Shown in pieces: positions 8,962 through 17,693 of a stretch of 64,000 nt of DNA. The DNA is from Staphylococcus pseudintermedius (lineage in GTDB: Bacteria > Bacillota > Bacilli > Staphylococcales > Staphylococcaceae), in NCBI RefSeq assembly GCF_001792775.2, contig NZ_MLGE02000002.1, positions 152,851 through 216,850 on the forward strand, given 5' to 3'. The notes below the pieces were generated by a model that was given only the letters and a program-made list of their open reading frames with translations, did no database searches and was not told where the DNA came from. How positions within the stretch are numbered: position 1 is the stretch's first letter; the number at the start of each line of letters is the position of its first letter. The position numbers and the translations under genes were made by a program.

Positions 8962-9216
8962 ATGGGTTTTATAGTGATGTTAATTGTCGGCGGTCTCATT
9001 GGTTGGGCTGCTGGTGCAATTTTAGGTAAAGATATTCCAGGTGGTATTATCGGAAATATTATCGCAGGTTTAGTTGGTTCTGCGATTGGTAGCTGGTTAT
9101 TAGGTCATTGGGGTCCAGAATTCGGTGGCGTATACATTTTACCAGCATTAATCGGATCAATTATTTTAATCGCATTAGCTTCATTAATTTTAGGCAAAAT
9201 GCGTGGTAAAAAATAG
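8962..9216 (+). CDS. GlsB/YeaQ/YmgE-family stress membrane protein
   Basis: 84 residues with three hydrophobic, glycine-rich segments (LIGWAAGAILG, GGIIGNIIAGLVGSAIGSWLLG and a C-terminal one) and a basic tail. This is the pattern of the YeaQ/YmgE (formerly 'transglycosylase-associated') family. AAGGAGG precedes the ATG. Its molecular role is unknown; members are induced by general stress. The candidate sigma-B promoter fits that. A long hairpin terminator follows. Confidence 0.88.
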   Translation: MGFIVMLIVGGLIGWAAGAILGKDIPGGIIGNIIAGLVGSAIGSWLLGHWGPEFGGVYILPALIGSIILIALASLILGKMRGKK

Positions 9217-9253
9217 ACTCATCCGTCTAAACATACTGTGATAAATACAATAT

Positions 9254-9306
9254 AAAGGTGTAGATGATGAAATCTTCTTTCAAAGACTTCAATCATCTAC
9301 ACCTTT
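9254..9306. terminator. Bidirectional terminator between the GlsB-type gene and csbB
   Basis: A perfect 15-bp inverted repeat (AAAGGTGTAGATGAT and its complement) with a further near-perfect inner stem. It is flanked by T on the plus side and A on the other, and separates convergent genes. Confidence 0.85.
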
Positions 9307-9388
9307 TTTGTATCGCTTTTATTGCACATAGAAGTCAAATAGACGACATCATTAAATAAAAAGCGTTGTTACATTCACCACGTTCTCC

Positions 9389-10369
9389 TTAAATCGACAC
9401 GTCTTGTTTCGTTTCATTATCACTTTTTGGCATGCCTACATTCGATGCTTCTACAATATACTTCGGCCGTTGTTTTACTTCATAATAAATACGTCCTATA
9501 TATTCACCAATCACACCAATTGAAACGAGTTGGATGCCACCGATAAATAACACAGCCGCAATCATCGTAAAGTAACCTGGGACATCAACACCGTGAATGA
9601 GTGTATCAATAAAGAGATAAATAATATAAATCATACTGACGCCAAAAATGAGTAAGCCTAAATAAATCATTGTGCGAAGTGGCTTATAATTAAAAGAAAT
9701 TAAACCGTCTATCGCATAATTGAGCAAGCTTCTAAATGACCATTTCGACTCACCCGCTTCACGCTCGACATTTTCATAATGAATGACCTTACTGTTATAA
9801 CCGATCCATGAAAAGAGTCCTTTTGAGAAACGGTTGTACTCTTTCAAGCTGACAAGCGAACAGACGGCACGCTGACTTAACATTCTAAAATCACCGACAC
9901 CATCTTCTAACTCTATATCCTCAATGAAATAATTAATCATTTTGTAATATAAACGGGTTACCCATTTGCGCGATGCATGCTCACCAGCGCGATTACGTTT
10001 GGCAATAATTTGATCATAACCTTCACGATACGCTTGGACCATTTCAGGTATTAACTCAGGCGGATGTTGTAAATCGGCGTCAATCATCACGACCGCATCG
10101 CAATCCGTACTATGTTCAAAACCCGCAATCATCGCAGCCTCTTTCCCAAAATTTCGACTAAATGAAATAAATTTCACATGGGGTGACTGTGCGGCTGCCT
10201 GTTGGAGAAGCGTCATTGTATCATCTTGACTCCCATCATCAACAAACAACATGTCGTAATCATAAGATTGGTCGAGGCTATCTTTTTCTAGAATTTCTGT
10301 TAATTCTTGAATCGTTTGATGTAAGACGTCCGTTTCATTAAAACACGGGACAATCACACGTAATTTCAT
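9389..10369 (-). CDS. csbB: CsbB-type undecaprenyl-phosphate glycosyltransferase
   Basis: 326 residues: a GT2 catalytic domain (about 1-225) with VPCFNE, FVDDGSQDDT and the DXD-like MIDADLQHPPEL, then two C-terminal membrane segments (about 232-255 and 268-290). Such enzymes load a sugar onto undecaprenyl phosphate at the inner face of the membrane for later surface glycosylation. The start is ATG 10369, 8 bases after GGAGTAGG; an upstream GTG overlaps that site. A candidate sigma-B promoter lies at 10418-10443; the Bacillus homologue csbB is a sigma-B-controlled gene. The acceptor polymer is not shown by the sequence. Confidence 0.82.
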   Translation of the reverse strand: MKLRVIVPCFNETDVLHQTIQELTEILEKDSLDQSYDYDMLFVDDGSQDDTMTLLQQAAAQSPHVKFISFSRNFGKEAAMIAGFEHSTDCDAVVMIDADLQHPPELIPEMVQAYREGYDQIIAKRNRAGEHASRKWVTRLYYKMINYFIEDIELEDGVGDFRMLSQRAVCSLVSLKEYNRFSKGLFSWIGYNSKVIHYENVEREAGESKWSFRSLLNYAIDGLISFNYKPLRTMIYLGLLIFGVSMIYIIYLFIDTLIHGVDVPGYFTMIAAVLFIGGIQLVSIGVIGEYIGRIYYEVKQRPKYIVEASNVGMPKSDNETKQDVSI

Positions 10370-10417
10370 TTTGTGCACCTACTCCATTAGCTTTTTTCTA
10401 TCTACTATCCTTTGTTT

Positions 10418-10443
10418 CTACCCCTTTGCAGGAAAAATATAAC
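10418..10443 (-). promoter_or_regulatory. Candidate sigma-B promoter for csbB
   Basis: On the minus strand GTTATA, a 14-base spacer and GGGTAG, close to the sigma-B pattern. It sits about 50 bases before the csbB start. Confidence 0.4.
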
Positions 10444-10458
10444 TTTTGCTTTCAAAAT

Positions 10459-10510
10459 AAAAAAGCGGCATAGAAGTCTAACGTTCAAATTAGATTTCGT
10501 ATGTCCACTC
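10459..10510 (-). terminator. Terminator for the CNNM transcript
   Basis: On the minus strand, a long hairpin with AGTGG...CCGCT and TCTAA...TTAGA arms closed by a six-T run. It lies between csbB and the repeat downstream of the CNNM gene. The CNNM mRNA would therefore carry a 3' UTR of roughly 700 bases that includes repeat copy 1. Confidence 0.75.
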
Positions 10511-10775
10511 TACATAGAAACAATTTCATACAATGCTGTTCAGTTACTTGTGCACATGTCTCCGATTGCTCTGACACACTTGCGATGATTCATTTAATTA
10601 TAGCTAGAATGGTATTCCAATGCATCTCTAACTTTCCTTTACACTTTAAGCAATGAGACGGACATTGAGTTTTCCCATTTCCTATCCTATTGGTGAACTT
10701 ATATCCATTACTGATGATAACAGCGTCGCAAAATGAGGATAAATTAGACGTAAAAATTGAATGCTATAGATTATC
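10511..10775. other. Gene-free stretch next to repeat copy 1
   Basis: 265 bases with no convincing reading frame, promoter or hairpin. It would form the distal 3' UTR of the CNNM transcript if the terminator at 10459-10510 is used. Confidence 0.4.
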
Positions 10776-11183
10776 TTTTTTCATAAACTTGCCCTAATTG
10801 ACTGTATTTGATGCAAGATTGCCCAGAATACTGAGACTCCTAAGGGATAAGTTAAAGGCTAAACAACGTCATTTAACTTTAAAAGGGGCTACCGTTTAAC
10901 GCAGTAGCTATCTGACTTCTCAATGCACATGCTTTTGAGAAGTCTAGTCAGCCTTGCGGGGGCAGTACGACGAAATCTTTGTTACACATGAGATTCCTGT
11001 ACTGCTCTCAAAATCCAATTCGGCATCCATCTAGTGTACACTTCAATCAAGCCGAATTGATTTGAAGGGCCAGCCCCTAGGAACGCGAAGTCATGAAGGC
11101 AATCAAAAACCGAAAATCGTAGGGAGGGCAAGTTTAACAAAATATTGCATCAATCGCATTAAAAGTTTTTATGTCCCATCCTC
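10776..11183 (-). repeat. Structured intergenic repeat, copy 1
   Basis: Read on the minus strand, this stretch begins at the CNNM stop codon and matches 36987-37409 along almost its whole length. Shared blocks include GATGCGATTGAT-like, TTCGCGTT..CTAGGGGCTGG, CAGTAC..AATCTCATGT, TCGTCGTACTG and GGGCAAG.TTATGAAA. It holds at least three hairpins: CAATTCGGC/GCCGAATTG (11016-11024 with 11051-11059), CAGTAC/GTACTG, and GACTTCTCAA/TTGAGAAGTC (10914-10923 with 10935-10944). No protein is encoded. Confidence 0.85.
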
Positions 11184-11185
11184 AT

Positions 11186-12541
11186 TTAGGATTCATCTTT
11201 TAAATAATCATCCTCGTCATCTTCATTTTTTATGCGTGAGTCATTGTATTCATAACGCAATAGCACATGGATAATTTGATGGTTTTCAATTTCAGAAATC
11301 ACCCAACGATCATGTGCCGTATCGACAAAATCATCTTGTTCAAGATCGGTGTTTTGCGCTTGAAGCCAACCGCCAATCGTATCAATGTCTTCTGAATCTT
11401 CAAAGACAATGCCGAACATTTCTTCTAAATCACTAAGTAATACACGTCCATTAATTTGGTATGTTTGCTCATCTAACTTCACGATATCGTTCACTTCATC
11501 ATCGTCAAACTCATCTCGAATTTCACCGACGATTTCCTCTAAAATATCTTCCATCGTTAAAATCCCAGCTGTGCCACCGTATTCATCAATAATTAAACTG
11601 ATGTGTACATGTTCGCGTTGCATACGTACAAGCGCATCACTAATACGTGTCGTTTCTGAAATCATTGGCAATTCGTGAATATAGTTACTGATTTTAATCG
11701 GTACACCTGATGCGTATTCCGTTAAAAATTCTTTTACGTTTATAAAACCTTTAATGTGGTCTTTATCGCCGTCTTCCGTAATAGGATAACGTGTAAATTG
11801 ATGTTCTTTAATCGTCTCTAGCAACTCATCAACATTAAAAGGTTCGTTCAGTGTAATCATTTGCGTACGCGGCACCATAATATCTTTCGCGTGGCGTTCG
11901 TCAAACGAAAAAATATTTTGCATATATGCGAGCTCAGTTTGGTTGATTTCACCACCATGATAGCTGTTATTCATAATGATTTTGAGCTCTTCTTCTGACA
12001 TCGCTTCATTACCTGCATTTGGATCTGCACCAAAAATTCGAATAATAAAGCGCGCAGAACCATTCATTAACCAGATGAGCGGCTTCATAATCAATCCGAA
12101 ATAGTACAGCGGTCTTGCATAAAGTAATGCGATACGGTCTGTATATTGAATCGCTAAACTTTTCGGCGCCAACTCACCTATCACGACATGAATGTATGTC
12201 ACGACAGTAAACGCCACGACGATAGATACCGTCATCACTAGCGCATCCGGGATATTCAGCAGTTCGATGACCGGGTGTAAAATCCTTTCAAATAAAGGTT
12301 CACCTAACCAACCTAAACCAAGTGAAGTCACTGTAATTCCTAATTGACAGGCTGATAAATAATAATCTAAATTTGAAATCATTTTTTTCACGACACGTGC
12401 ATTCCCATTTCCCTCAGCAATGAGTTGTTCCACACGTGAAGCTCTCACCTTTACTAATGCAAATTCAGAACCTACAAAGACTGTAGTTAAAGCAATTAAT
12501 GCAAAAAATATAAATAAGTATAATATGGTCGTACTATCCAA
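11186..12541 (-). CDS. CNNM/CorC-HlyC family membrane transporter-like protein
   Basis: 451 residues. A DUF21/CNNM membrane domain (about 1-200, four hydrophobic segments, with [20 protein letters not shown]) is followed by a CBS pair (about 210-335) and a CorC_HlyC domain (about 350-430). Relatives are linked to Mg2+ export or Mg2+ tolerance. The start is TTG at 12541: an in-frame TAA is directly before it and no other start lies before the first membrane segment. The ribosome site GGAGGTGA is 23 bases upstream with a hairpin between. The C-terminus is acidic. The exact ion is not visible from sequence. Confidence 0.88.
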   Translation of the reverse strand: MDSTTILYLFIFFALIALTTVFVGSEFALVKVRASRVEQLIAEGNGNARVVKKMISNLDYYLSACQLGITVTSLGLGWLGEPLFERILHPVIELLNIPDALVMTVSIVVAFTVVTYIHVVIGELAPKSLAIQYTDRIALLYARPLYYFGLIMKPLIWLMNGSARFIIRIFGADPNAGNEAMSEEELKIIMNNSYHGGEINQTELAYMQNIFSFDERHAKDIMVPRTQMITLNEPFNVDELLETIKEHQFTRYPITEDGDKDHIKGFINVKEFLTEYASGVPIKISNYIHELPMISETTRISDALVRMQREHVHISLIIDEYGGTAGILTMEDILEEIVGEIRDEFDDDEVNDIVKLDEQTYQINGRVLLSDLEEMFGIVFEDSEDIDTIGGWLQAQNTDLEQDDFVDTAHDRWVISEIENHQIIHVLLRYEYNDSRIKNEDDEDDYLKDES

Positions 12542-12547
12542 TTAGTT

Positions 12548-12572
12548 CCCTATTAGATAGGGATTCACCTCC
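12548..12572 (-). promoter_or_regulatory. Hairpin between the ribosome site and TTG start of the CNNM gene
   Basis: Minus strand order: GGAGGTGA (12565-12572), hairpin CCCTAT-CTA-ATAGGG (12548-12562), AACTAA, then TTG at 12541. The linear spacing of 23 bases is too long, but folding the hairpin brings the site to about 9 bases from the start. An overlapping 16-codon frame (ATGTCAATTAAC onward) runs through it and ends past the TTG. Confidence 0.55.
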
Positions 12573-12688
12573 GTTAATTGACATCGCCCAATAGAAAGCA
12601 ACGTTGTATTGATTTGGCTATAGCGACAAGTCATATTCACATTTCCTAAATCCTTCCCATTGAGCAACCTCCAGACACAAAAATATTA

Positions 12689-12716
12689 ATTTTATCATAT
12701 CATATCTTTGAGTGAA
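12689..12716 (-). promoter_or_regulatory. Candidate promoter for the CNNM gene
   Basis: On the minus strand TTCACT, a 16-base spacer and TGATAAAAT (extended -10). It predicts a leader of about 140 bases containing two tiny reading frames before the CNNM start. Confidence 0.45.
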
Positions 12717-12907
12717 ATTATACTATGAACGTGTGAGACTTGAGACCCATTTTGTTCAGATTACGATTTACCGTTATTTCACTTTGATTGACTTCTTTTA
12801 TTGTACACACCACATTTTAACACGTGAGACTACATAGCACATCGCACGCATTTTAAAGTGGATAGACTATTTCTAACATCTTAATTCTCAAACTTTTCCC
12901 AAACATT

Positions 12908-12950
12908 TAAAAAGACACACGCATGATTTAAAAGCATGCCTGTGTCTCTT
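12908..12950 (-). terminator. Terminator of the fru operon
   Basis: On the minus strand AGACACAGGCATG pairs with CATGCGTGTGTCT (one bulge) and is followed by TTTTT, 10 bases after the fruA stop. Confidence 0.85.
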
Positions 12951-12959
12951 CAAAAATGT

Positions 12960-14858
12960 CTACGCTTTATTGGGTGATTGTTTAATCATACCGTAAATCA
13001 CTGCACCGACAACCGCACCAATTAAGATGGCAAGCAGTGTGAGTAATGCGTGACTTGGATCTGTACCAATAATCACGACTAAACCACCGTGTGGCGCGTT
13101 AATATTGGAACCGAATAGTAACGCAAGTCCACCAGCAACACCAGAACCAATCATCATTGACGGAATGACACGTAATGGGTCTGCTGCCGCGAATGGAATA
13201 GCCCCTTCAGTTATAAAGCTTGCGCCCATCACAAAGTTAGGAATGATTGAACCGCGTTGTTCTTTAGTAAACTTAGAACGGAAAATCATCATCGCTATCG
13301 CAAGTGCAATTGGAGGCACCATACCACCAACCATTGCTGCTGTAATTGGCGCTACATTACCTGCTGTTAACGCTGCATTACTGAAAACGTAAGCTGCTTT
13401 ATTGAACGGACCACCCATGTCAATCGCCATCATTGCACCGAGTATGATACCGAGAATGACCACATTGCTACCTGATAAGTTATTCAATCCTGAAATTAAA
13501 GCATTATTTAACCATGCAGCAGGTGTATTGAATACGTAAATCATCAATAAGCCTGTGACAGTAACAGAAACGATCGGGTAAATCAATGTTGGTTTAAGCC
13601 CTTCTAACATTTGCGGGAAGTTTTGCGTTGCTTTCTTAATCCCTTGTGTTAAATAACCTGCTAAGAAACCAGCGATAATCCCACCTAAAAATCCCGAGTC
13701 ACCAGAGACTGCAAGCATACCGCCTACAAGACCGGCAGCAAAACCTGGTTTGTCAGCAATACTACGTGCAATGTAACCCGCTAAAATAGGAATAATTAAC
13801 GCAAATGCACTCTTATTCCCGATGTTCCATAACGTTTCAGCAAATGCATTGTATTCAGAACTTTTCGGATCCATCGCATTTGGCCCAATCATAAATACAA
13901 TCGCCATTAAAATACCACCCGCAATAACAAGCGGCAACATATTTGATACACCATTCATCAAGTGTTTGTAAATCGCTTTACCGACACTTAGTTTTTCATC
14001 TTCGTCATTTGTGCTTTGACGATTGTCAGCTACGAATGGTTTACGCGTTGTATCTAATGCTGTGTTAATTAATGATTCTGGGCGTTTGATCCCATCAGCT
14101 ACAGGTACTTGAACCACGTTTTTACCATTAAAACGATTGGTTTCAACGTGAACGTCCGCCGCAACAATCACACCTGTCGCACGTTCGATATCTTCTTGTG
14201 TTAATCTATTTTTAATGCCACTAGCGCCGTTTGTTTCGACTTTAATGTTAATACCCATTTCTTCAGCTTGTTTTTTCAAAGCATCCCGTGCCATATACGT
14301 ATGTGCAATACCTGTTGTGCAAGCTGTCACCGCAAGAATATAAGGTTCATTATGATCTACAGGTGCAGGTTCAGCGGTTGCTTCAGTGTCATCATCTGTC
14401 GCTTCATCATCTGCTTTATTAATAATTGCGAGCACAGCTTCAGGTGAATCTGCTTCTAATAAAGCTTGACGTACATTTTCATCCATTAAAACACTCGATA
14501 ATTTGGCTAAAGCATCTAAATGCGTTTGTGCCCCAGTTGCCGGTGCTGCAATCATAAAGAATAAATGTGCCGGCTGCATGTCTAAGCTGTCATAGTCAAC
14601 ACCTGCTTTAGACTTACCGAATGCGATCGCTGGTGTTTTGACCGCTTCTACTTTCGCATGTGGAATCGCAATCCCCTCACCAATACCTGTTGAACTTTGT
14701 TGTTCTCGTTTGTGGATCGCTGCGATATAGTCATCTAATTGATTTAATTTTCCTGCTTGATTTAATTGTTGTGCGAGTTCGTCAATGACACTATCTTTCG
14801 TAGTCGCTGAAAGATCCATTGCGATTGTTTCTTTTGTGAGTAACTCAGTAATTCTCAT
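12960..14858 (-). CDS. fruA: Fructose-specific PTS transporter EIIABC
   Basis: 632 residues of a fused fructose permease that imports fructose as fructose-1-phosphate. Order: EIIA with phospho-acceptor H67 (GIAIPHAK), EIIB with phospho-cysteine C180 (VTACTTGIAHTYMA), then a membrane EIIC from about residue 300. I chose ATG 14858 (MRITELLT) because GGAGGGG lies just before it, inside the end of fruK; a frame from 14873 would overlap fruK without its own site. The gap to fruK is one base. It is the last gene of fruR-fruK-fruA. Confidence 0.95.
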   Translation of the reverse strand: MRITELLTKETIAMDLSATTKDSVIDELAQQLNQAGKLNQLDDYIAAIHKREQQSSTGIGEGIAIPHAKVEAVKTPAIAFGKSKAGVDYDSLDMQPAHLFFMIAAPATGAQTHLDALAKLSSVLMDENVRQALLEADSPEAVLAIINKADDEATDDDTEATAEPAPVDHNEPYILAVTACTTGIAHTYMARDALKKQAEEMGINIKVETNGASGIKNRLTQEDIERATGVIVAADVHVETNRFNGKNVVQVPVADGIKRPESLINTALDTTRKPFVADNRQSTNDEDEKLSVGKAIYKHLMNGVSNMLPLVIAGGILMAIVFMIGPNAMDPKSSEYNAFAETLWNIGNKSAFALIIPILAGYIARSIADKPGFAAGLVGGMLAVSGDSGFLGGIIAGFLAGYLTQGIKKATQNFPQMLEGLKPTLIYPIVSVTVTGLLMIYVFNTPAAWLNNALISGLNNLSGSNVVILGIILGAMMAIDMGGPFNKAAYVFSNAALTAGNVAPITAAMVGGMVPPIALAIAMMIFRSKFTKEQRGSIIPNFVMGASFITEGAIPFAAADPLRVIPSMMIGSGVAGGLALLFGSNINAPHGGLVVIIGTDPSHALLTLLAILIGAVVGAVIYGMIKQSPNKA

Positions 14859-14859
14859 G

Positions 14860-15783
14860 TTACCCCTCCTCATTAAGTGGTTGAATCGTCACATGTGCTT
14901 GGAGTTCTTGAATCATGTCATATTGTGCTAAATCATCGTTAAAGGCTGTCGCAGAACCTGATGCAACGGCTAATTTGAGTGCCTCAGGTAAAGCGAGGTT
15001 TTGAGAAATTCCTGCCACCATTCCGGCTACTGTACTATCACCAGCACCGACTGTATTGACAACTTGACCTTGTGGTGCTTGAATTTTGTATGCCACTTCT
15101 CGATCCGCATAAATCGCACCAGCACCACCGAGTGATACGATGACGGATTGTGCCCCTTTATCAACTAAACGGCGGGCATACGTTAACACGTCTTGGTCTG
15201 TCTCTATCTTCGTGTTAAACATTGCTTCAAGTTCGTGCTGATTTGGTTTAATAAATAAAGGATAATACGGTAAAATCCCTTCGATTAAAGATTTCTCAGC
15301 ATCAACGACAAGTTTTGCGCCTGTTTGTTGTGCGATCTTTGCAATATCGATATAAATGGTGTCCGGCAGACTTGCAGGCACACTTCCGGCGACAACAACG
15401 ATATCCTCAGCCGTTGTCACATGAAGTTGTTCGAATAAAGTCGCTACTTGGGTTTCGGTAATGTGCGGTCCAGCCGCGTTAATCTCTGTCTCAGTTTGAC
15501 TCTTCAACTTCACATTAATACGTGTATCTTCATCAACTTGTGTAAATGCCGTATGAATTCCTTCTTCTTTTAAAGTGTTTTCGATAAATTGACCTGGAAA
15601 GCCACCGATAAATCCTAAAGCTGTTGAAGGAACTTGTAATGTTTGTAAGACGCGAGAAACGTTGATCCCTTTCCCCCCCGCAAATTTCGCAATGGCCGTC
15701 GTACGATTCAACGCACCCGCAGCAAAATCATCTACAAACATGACATAATCAATAGATGGATTGAATGTCACTGTATAAATCAT
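14860..15783 (-). CDS. fruK: 1-phosphofructokinase
   Basis: 307 residues of the PfkB/ribokinase family. It phosphorylates fructose-1-phosphate to fructose-1,6-bisphosphate. Visible signatures are KFAGGKGINVSRVL (N-terminal PfkB motif) and VNTVGAGDSTVAGM (C-terminal motif with the catalytic Asp). Two ATGs stand at 15786 and 15783; GGAGG is 6 bases from the second and only 3 from the first, so 15783 is preferred. It overlaps the fruR stop (TGATG). It is called fruB in some staphylococcal annotations. Confidence 0.95.
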   Translation of the reverse strand: MIYTVTFNPSIDYVMFVDDFAAGALNRTTAIAKFAGGKGINVSRVLQTLQVPSTALGFIGGFPGQFIENTLKEEGIHTAFTQVDEDTRINVKLKSQTETEINAAGPHITETQVATLFEQLHVTTAEDIVVVAGSVPASLPDTIYIDIAKIAQQTGAKLVVDAEKSLIEGILPYYPLFIKPNQHELEAMFNTKIETDQDVLTYARRLVDKGAQSVIVSLGGAGAIYADREVAYKIQAPQGQVVNTVGAGDSTVAGMVAGISQNLALPEALKLAVASGSATAFNDDLAQYDMIQELQAHVTIQPLNEEG

Positions 15784-16535
15784 CATTTGCCTCCTAATAT
15801 TTCAAAATGATTGTCATAAATATCAAAATGACGCATATGACGTGCTTTTTCTGAAGTAATTAAAATCGGTTGCTCTGTCGCGTGAATCGCGGCTAAATAT
15901 TGCTGATTGAACTTTGACGTATCCGCAAGTATATACACTTGTTGTGCGTGTTGCATCGCTGTCTCTTTCACAATCGCCTCTCGCTCATCCGGTGTCGTGA
16001 GCCCGGCTTCACAGTCGATACCATTCACACCTAGAAATACTTTGTTAAAGCGATAATGTTGTAAGAACGAGACTGCACGACTACCGACTACCGCCAAAGT
16101 GTTCGCCTTCACATCGCCACCGATAATTTTAGTTGCAATTCCCTTTTTCAATAACGCTTCAACATGTGGTAACCCGTTTGTAATCACCGTTATGTCTTTC
16201 GCCGTTAAAAAAGGAATCATTTCTAAAGTTGTAGAACCGGCATCCAAATACACACAATCACCATCATTCACCAGTTGTGCCGCTCTTTTCGCAATTTCCA
16301 CCTTTTCATCAATATGCTGAGTGCGTTTCTCATGAAGTTCAGGTTCCTTTTGTTCGCTAATTAACTTTGCACCCCCGTGCACACGTGTCAACTTGCCATC
16401 GTCTTGGAGTTTCGATAAGTCACGTCGAATTGTGGAGGCACTGGAGCCCGTAAATTCCATTAAATGTTGTAATGATAAGAATTGATGTTGGTCTAATGCA
16501 GTAAGTATGAGTTCATGTCTTTTTTCCGTTAACAA
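15783..16535 (-). CDS. fruR: DeoR-family fructose operon repressor
   Basis: 250 residues: an N-terminal DeoR helix-turn-helix (STIRRDLSKLQDDGKLTRVHGG) and a C-terminal sugar-phosphate sensor domain (DAGSTTLEMIPFL, GVNGID). It should repress its own operon until fructose-1-phosphate accumulates. The start is TTG 16535 (LTEKRHELIL), 5 bases after GAGGTGA; a GTG at 16544 overlaps that site. It is the first gene of the operon, with a strong promoter and two direct repeats upstream. Confidence 0.93.
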   Translation of the reverse strand: MLTEKRHELILTALDQHQFLSLQHLMEFTGSSASTIRRDLSKLQDDGKLTRVHGGAKLISEQKEPELHEKRTQHIDEKVEIAKRAAQLVNDGDCVYLDAGSTTLEMIPFLTAKDITVITNGLPHVEALLKKGIATKIIGGDVKANTLAVVGSRAVSFLQHYRFNKVFLGVNGIDCEAGLTTPDEREAIVKETAMQHAQQVYILADTSKFNQQYLAAIHATEQPILITSEKARHMRHFDIYDNHFEILGGK

Positions 16536-16558
16536 CTTTATCACCTCAATTCAGTTAC

Positions 16559-16598
16559 ATTATAGTGTATCCGTTTTCATTAATCAACCATTTTCATT
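16559..16598 (-). promoter_or_regulatory. fru operon promoter with paired operator-like repeats
   Basis: On the minus strand TTGATT (16582-16587), a 17-base spacer and TATAAT (16559-16564). Two 11-base direct repeats, CCGTTTTCATT (16571-16581) and CCATTTTCATT (16588-16598) as read on the plus strand, start 17 bases apart and flank the -35. They are good candidates for FruR binding. Confidence 0.65.
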
Positions 16599-16796
16599 CA
16601 CAATCTTTCAAAATAAGTCACATACGCGTGAATAATTACAAAAATCAGTCATATTCAACCAAAAGCACATTGACTTTTTTCATTTTTGTCTTCGTTTAGC
16701 GCATGGAAATCAATATGAATCGTTATGTCGTCGTGCTATGATATAGTTAAATAGAATATCTAGTCAATGAACGATTCAAAAAGGAGCGTAACAGAT

Positions 16797-17006
16797 TTGA
16801 AAAAGAATCACCTTGATGAAGCACTGACAGGTATCAGCATTTTAGATTTGATTTTTGTCGTTCCTTTCTTCGCACTCTTTTCTTATCTTCCTTTAGAACA
16901 TTGGTGGCAATGGATTATCAATATCATCATTGTCGTACTATGTGCACTAGGTGCAGCATATCTTTTCTATACGATTAAAAAGCGATTCAACAGTGACCAC
17001 CATTGA
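16797..17006 (+). CDS. Small two-segment membrane protein
   Basis: 69 residues, with hydrophobic segments at about 17-34 and 40-58 and a basic then His-rich C-terminus (TIKKRFNSDHH). I chose the TTG at 16797 because AAGGAG is 10 bases before it; an upstream ATG at 16767 has no ribosome site. No family recognised. It is read divergently from fruR. Confidence 0.6.
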   Translation: MKKNHLDEALTGISILDLIFVVPFFALFSYLPLEHWWQWIINIIIVVLCALGAAYLFYTIKKRFNSDHH

Positions 17007-17116
17007 ATAGTTTAGCTGGGGGACAGTATCATCGTCCCTCGTTATTCAATCGATTTGATTCCGAATTTTTGTTAAACTTGTAGTCAATACATATGAGGTG
17101 TAAGGGGGATGGAAAG

Positions 17117-17320
17117 ATGCTAAAAAATAGAAAAGAACGACTGACGGCGGCAATCATTTCTTTAATCATTTCTATCGCTTTTGTCGTTCTAGACATTTTT
17201 AATATCATGACAAAAGAATCGAATACTGCACTCATATTAAGTATTAGTAGTTTGCTCGTTTTCTGGACTTTTATTGTCATTGACATTTATGTGCTATACA
17301 AACTCAAAAAAGAAGCGTGA
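17117..17320 (+). CDS. Small two-segment membrane protein
   Basis: 67 residues starting MLKNRKERLTAAIISLIISI. Two hydrophobic segments are separated by a short acidic/polar loop (MTKESNT), and the protein ends KLKKEA. The ATG at 17117 follows a G-rich site (AGGGGG, about 9 bases away). It ends inside a bidirectional terminator. No family recognised; the size resembles other unnamed staphylococcal small membrane proteins. Confidence 0.6.
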   Translation: MLKNRKERLTAAIISLIISIAFVVLDIFNIMTKESNTALILSISSLLVFWTFIVIDIYVLYKLKKEA

Positions 17321-17354
17321 CCGACTTTTCCCGTCGCATCACGCTTTCTTTTTT
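17311..17354. terminator. Bidirectional terminator
   Basis: AAGCGTGA (17313-17320) pairs with TCACGCTT (17339-17346), with an inner CGAC/GTCG stem and T runs at the plus-strand end. It separates convergent small genes. Confidence 0.8.
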
Positions 17355-17364
17355 ATATTAATAT

Positions 17365-17544
17365 TTAGTAACGTTCGTAAGCGTAAGAACCAATGACTGC
17401 ACCAGCTGGAATGCCGATAAATGGTGTGAAAATCGTACTCAACAACACCATTGACACAATCATAATCACAAAACTTTTCGAACCTATCTTCATATCTAAC
17501 AAATTCTCTTTAACTCGTTCAAAATAATCCCTGACTTTCATCAT
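17365..17544 (-). CDS. Small membrane protein
   Basis: 59 residues with a basic amphipathic N-terminus (MMKVRDYFERVKENLLDMKIGSK) and a long hydrophobic stretch with glycine/proline kinks (FTPFIGIPAGAVIGSYAYERY). The ATG at 17544 follows TGGAG by 6 bases; the ATG at 17565 lacks a site. I cannot name a family. Confidence 0.55.
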   Translation of the reverse strand: MMKVRDYFERVKENLLDMKIGSKSFVIMIVSMVLLSTIFTPFIGIPAGAVIGSYAYERY

Positions 17545-17693
17545 ATACAACTCCATTTTTGGCATTTTTTAACTTCGCTACCCCCTTATAATAGCTCATG
17601 AATCGCATTGTATACATGAGTCCCGGGGCCTATATCAATGTCAGACATTTGTTGTATATGGCAAATGTTCCAAAGTATCACGCCTTTTTCAAA

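Noticed and set aside
11186..12541. M-box (Mg2+) or yybP-ykoY (Mn2+) riboswitch in the CNNM leader
   Set aside because: None of the conserved blocks of either riboswitch class could be found in the leader sequence.
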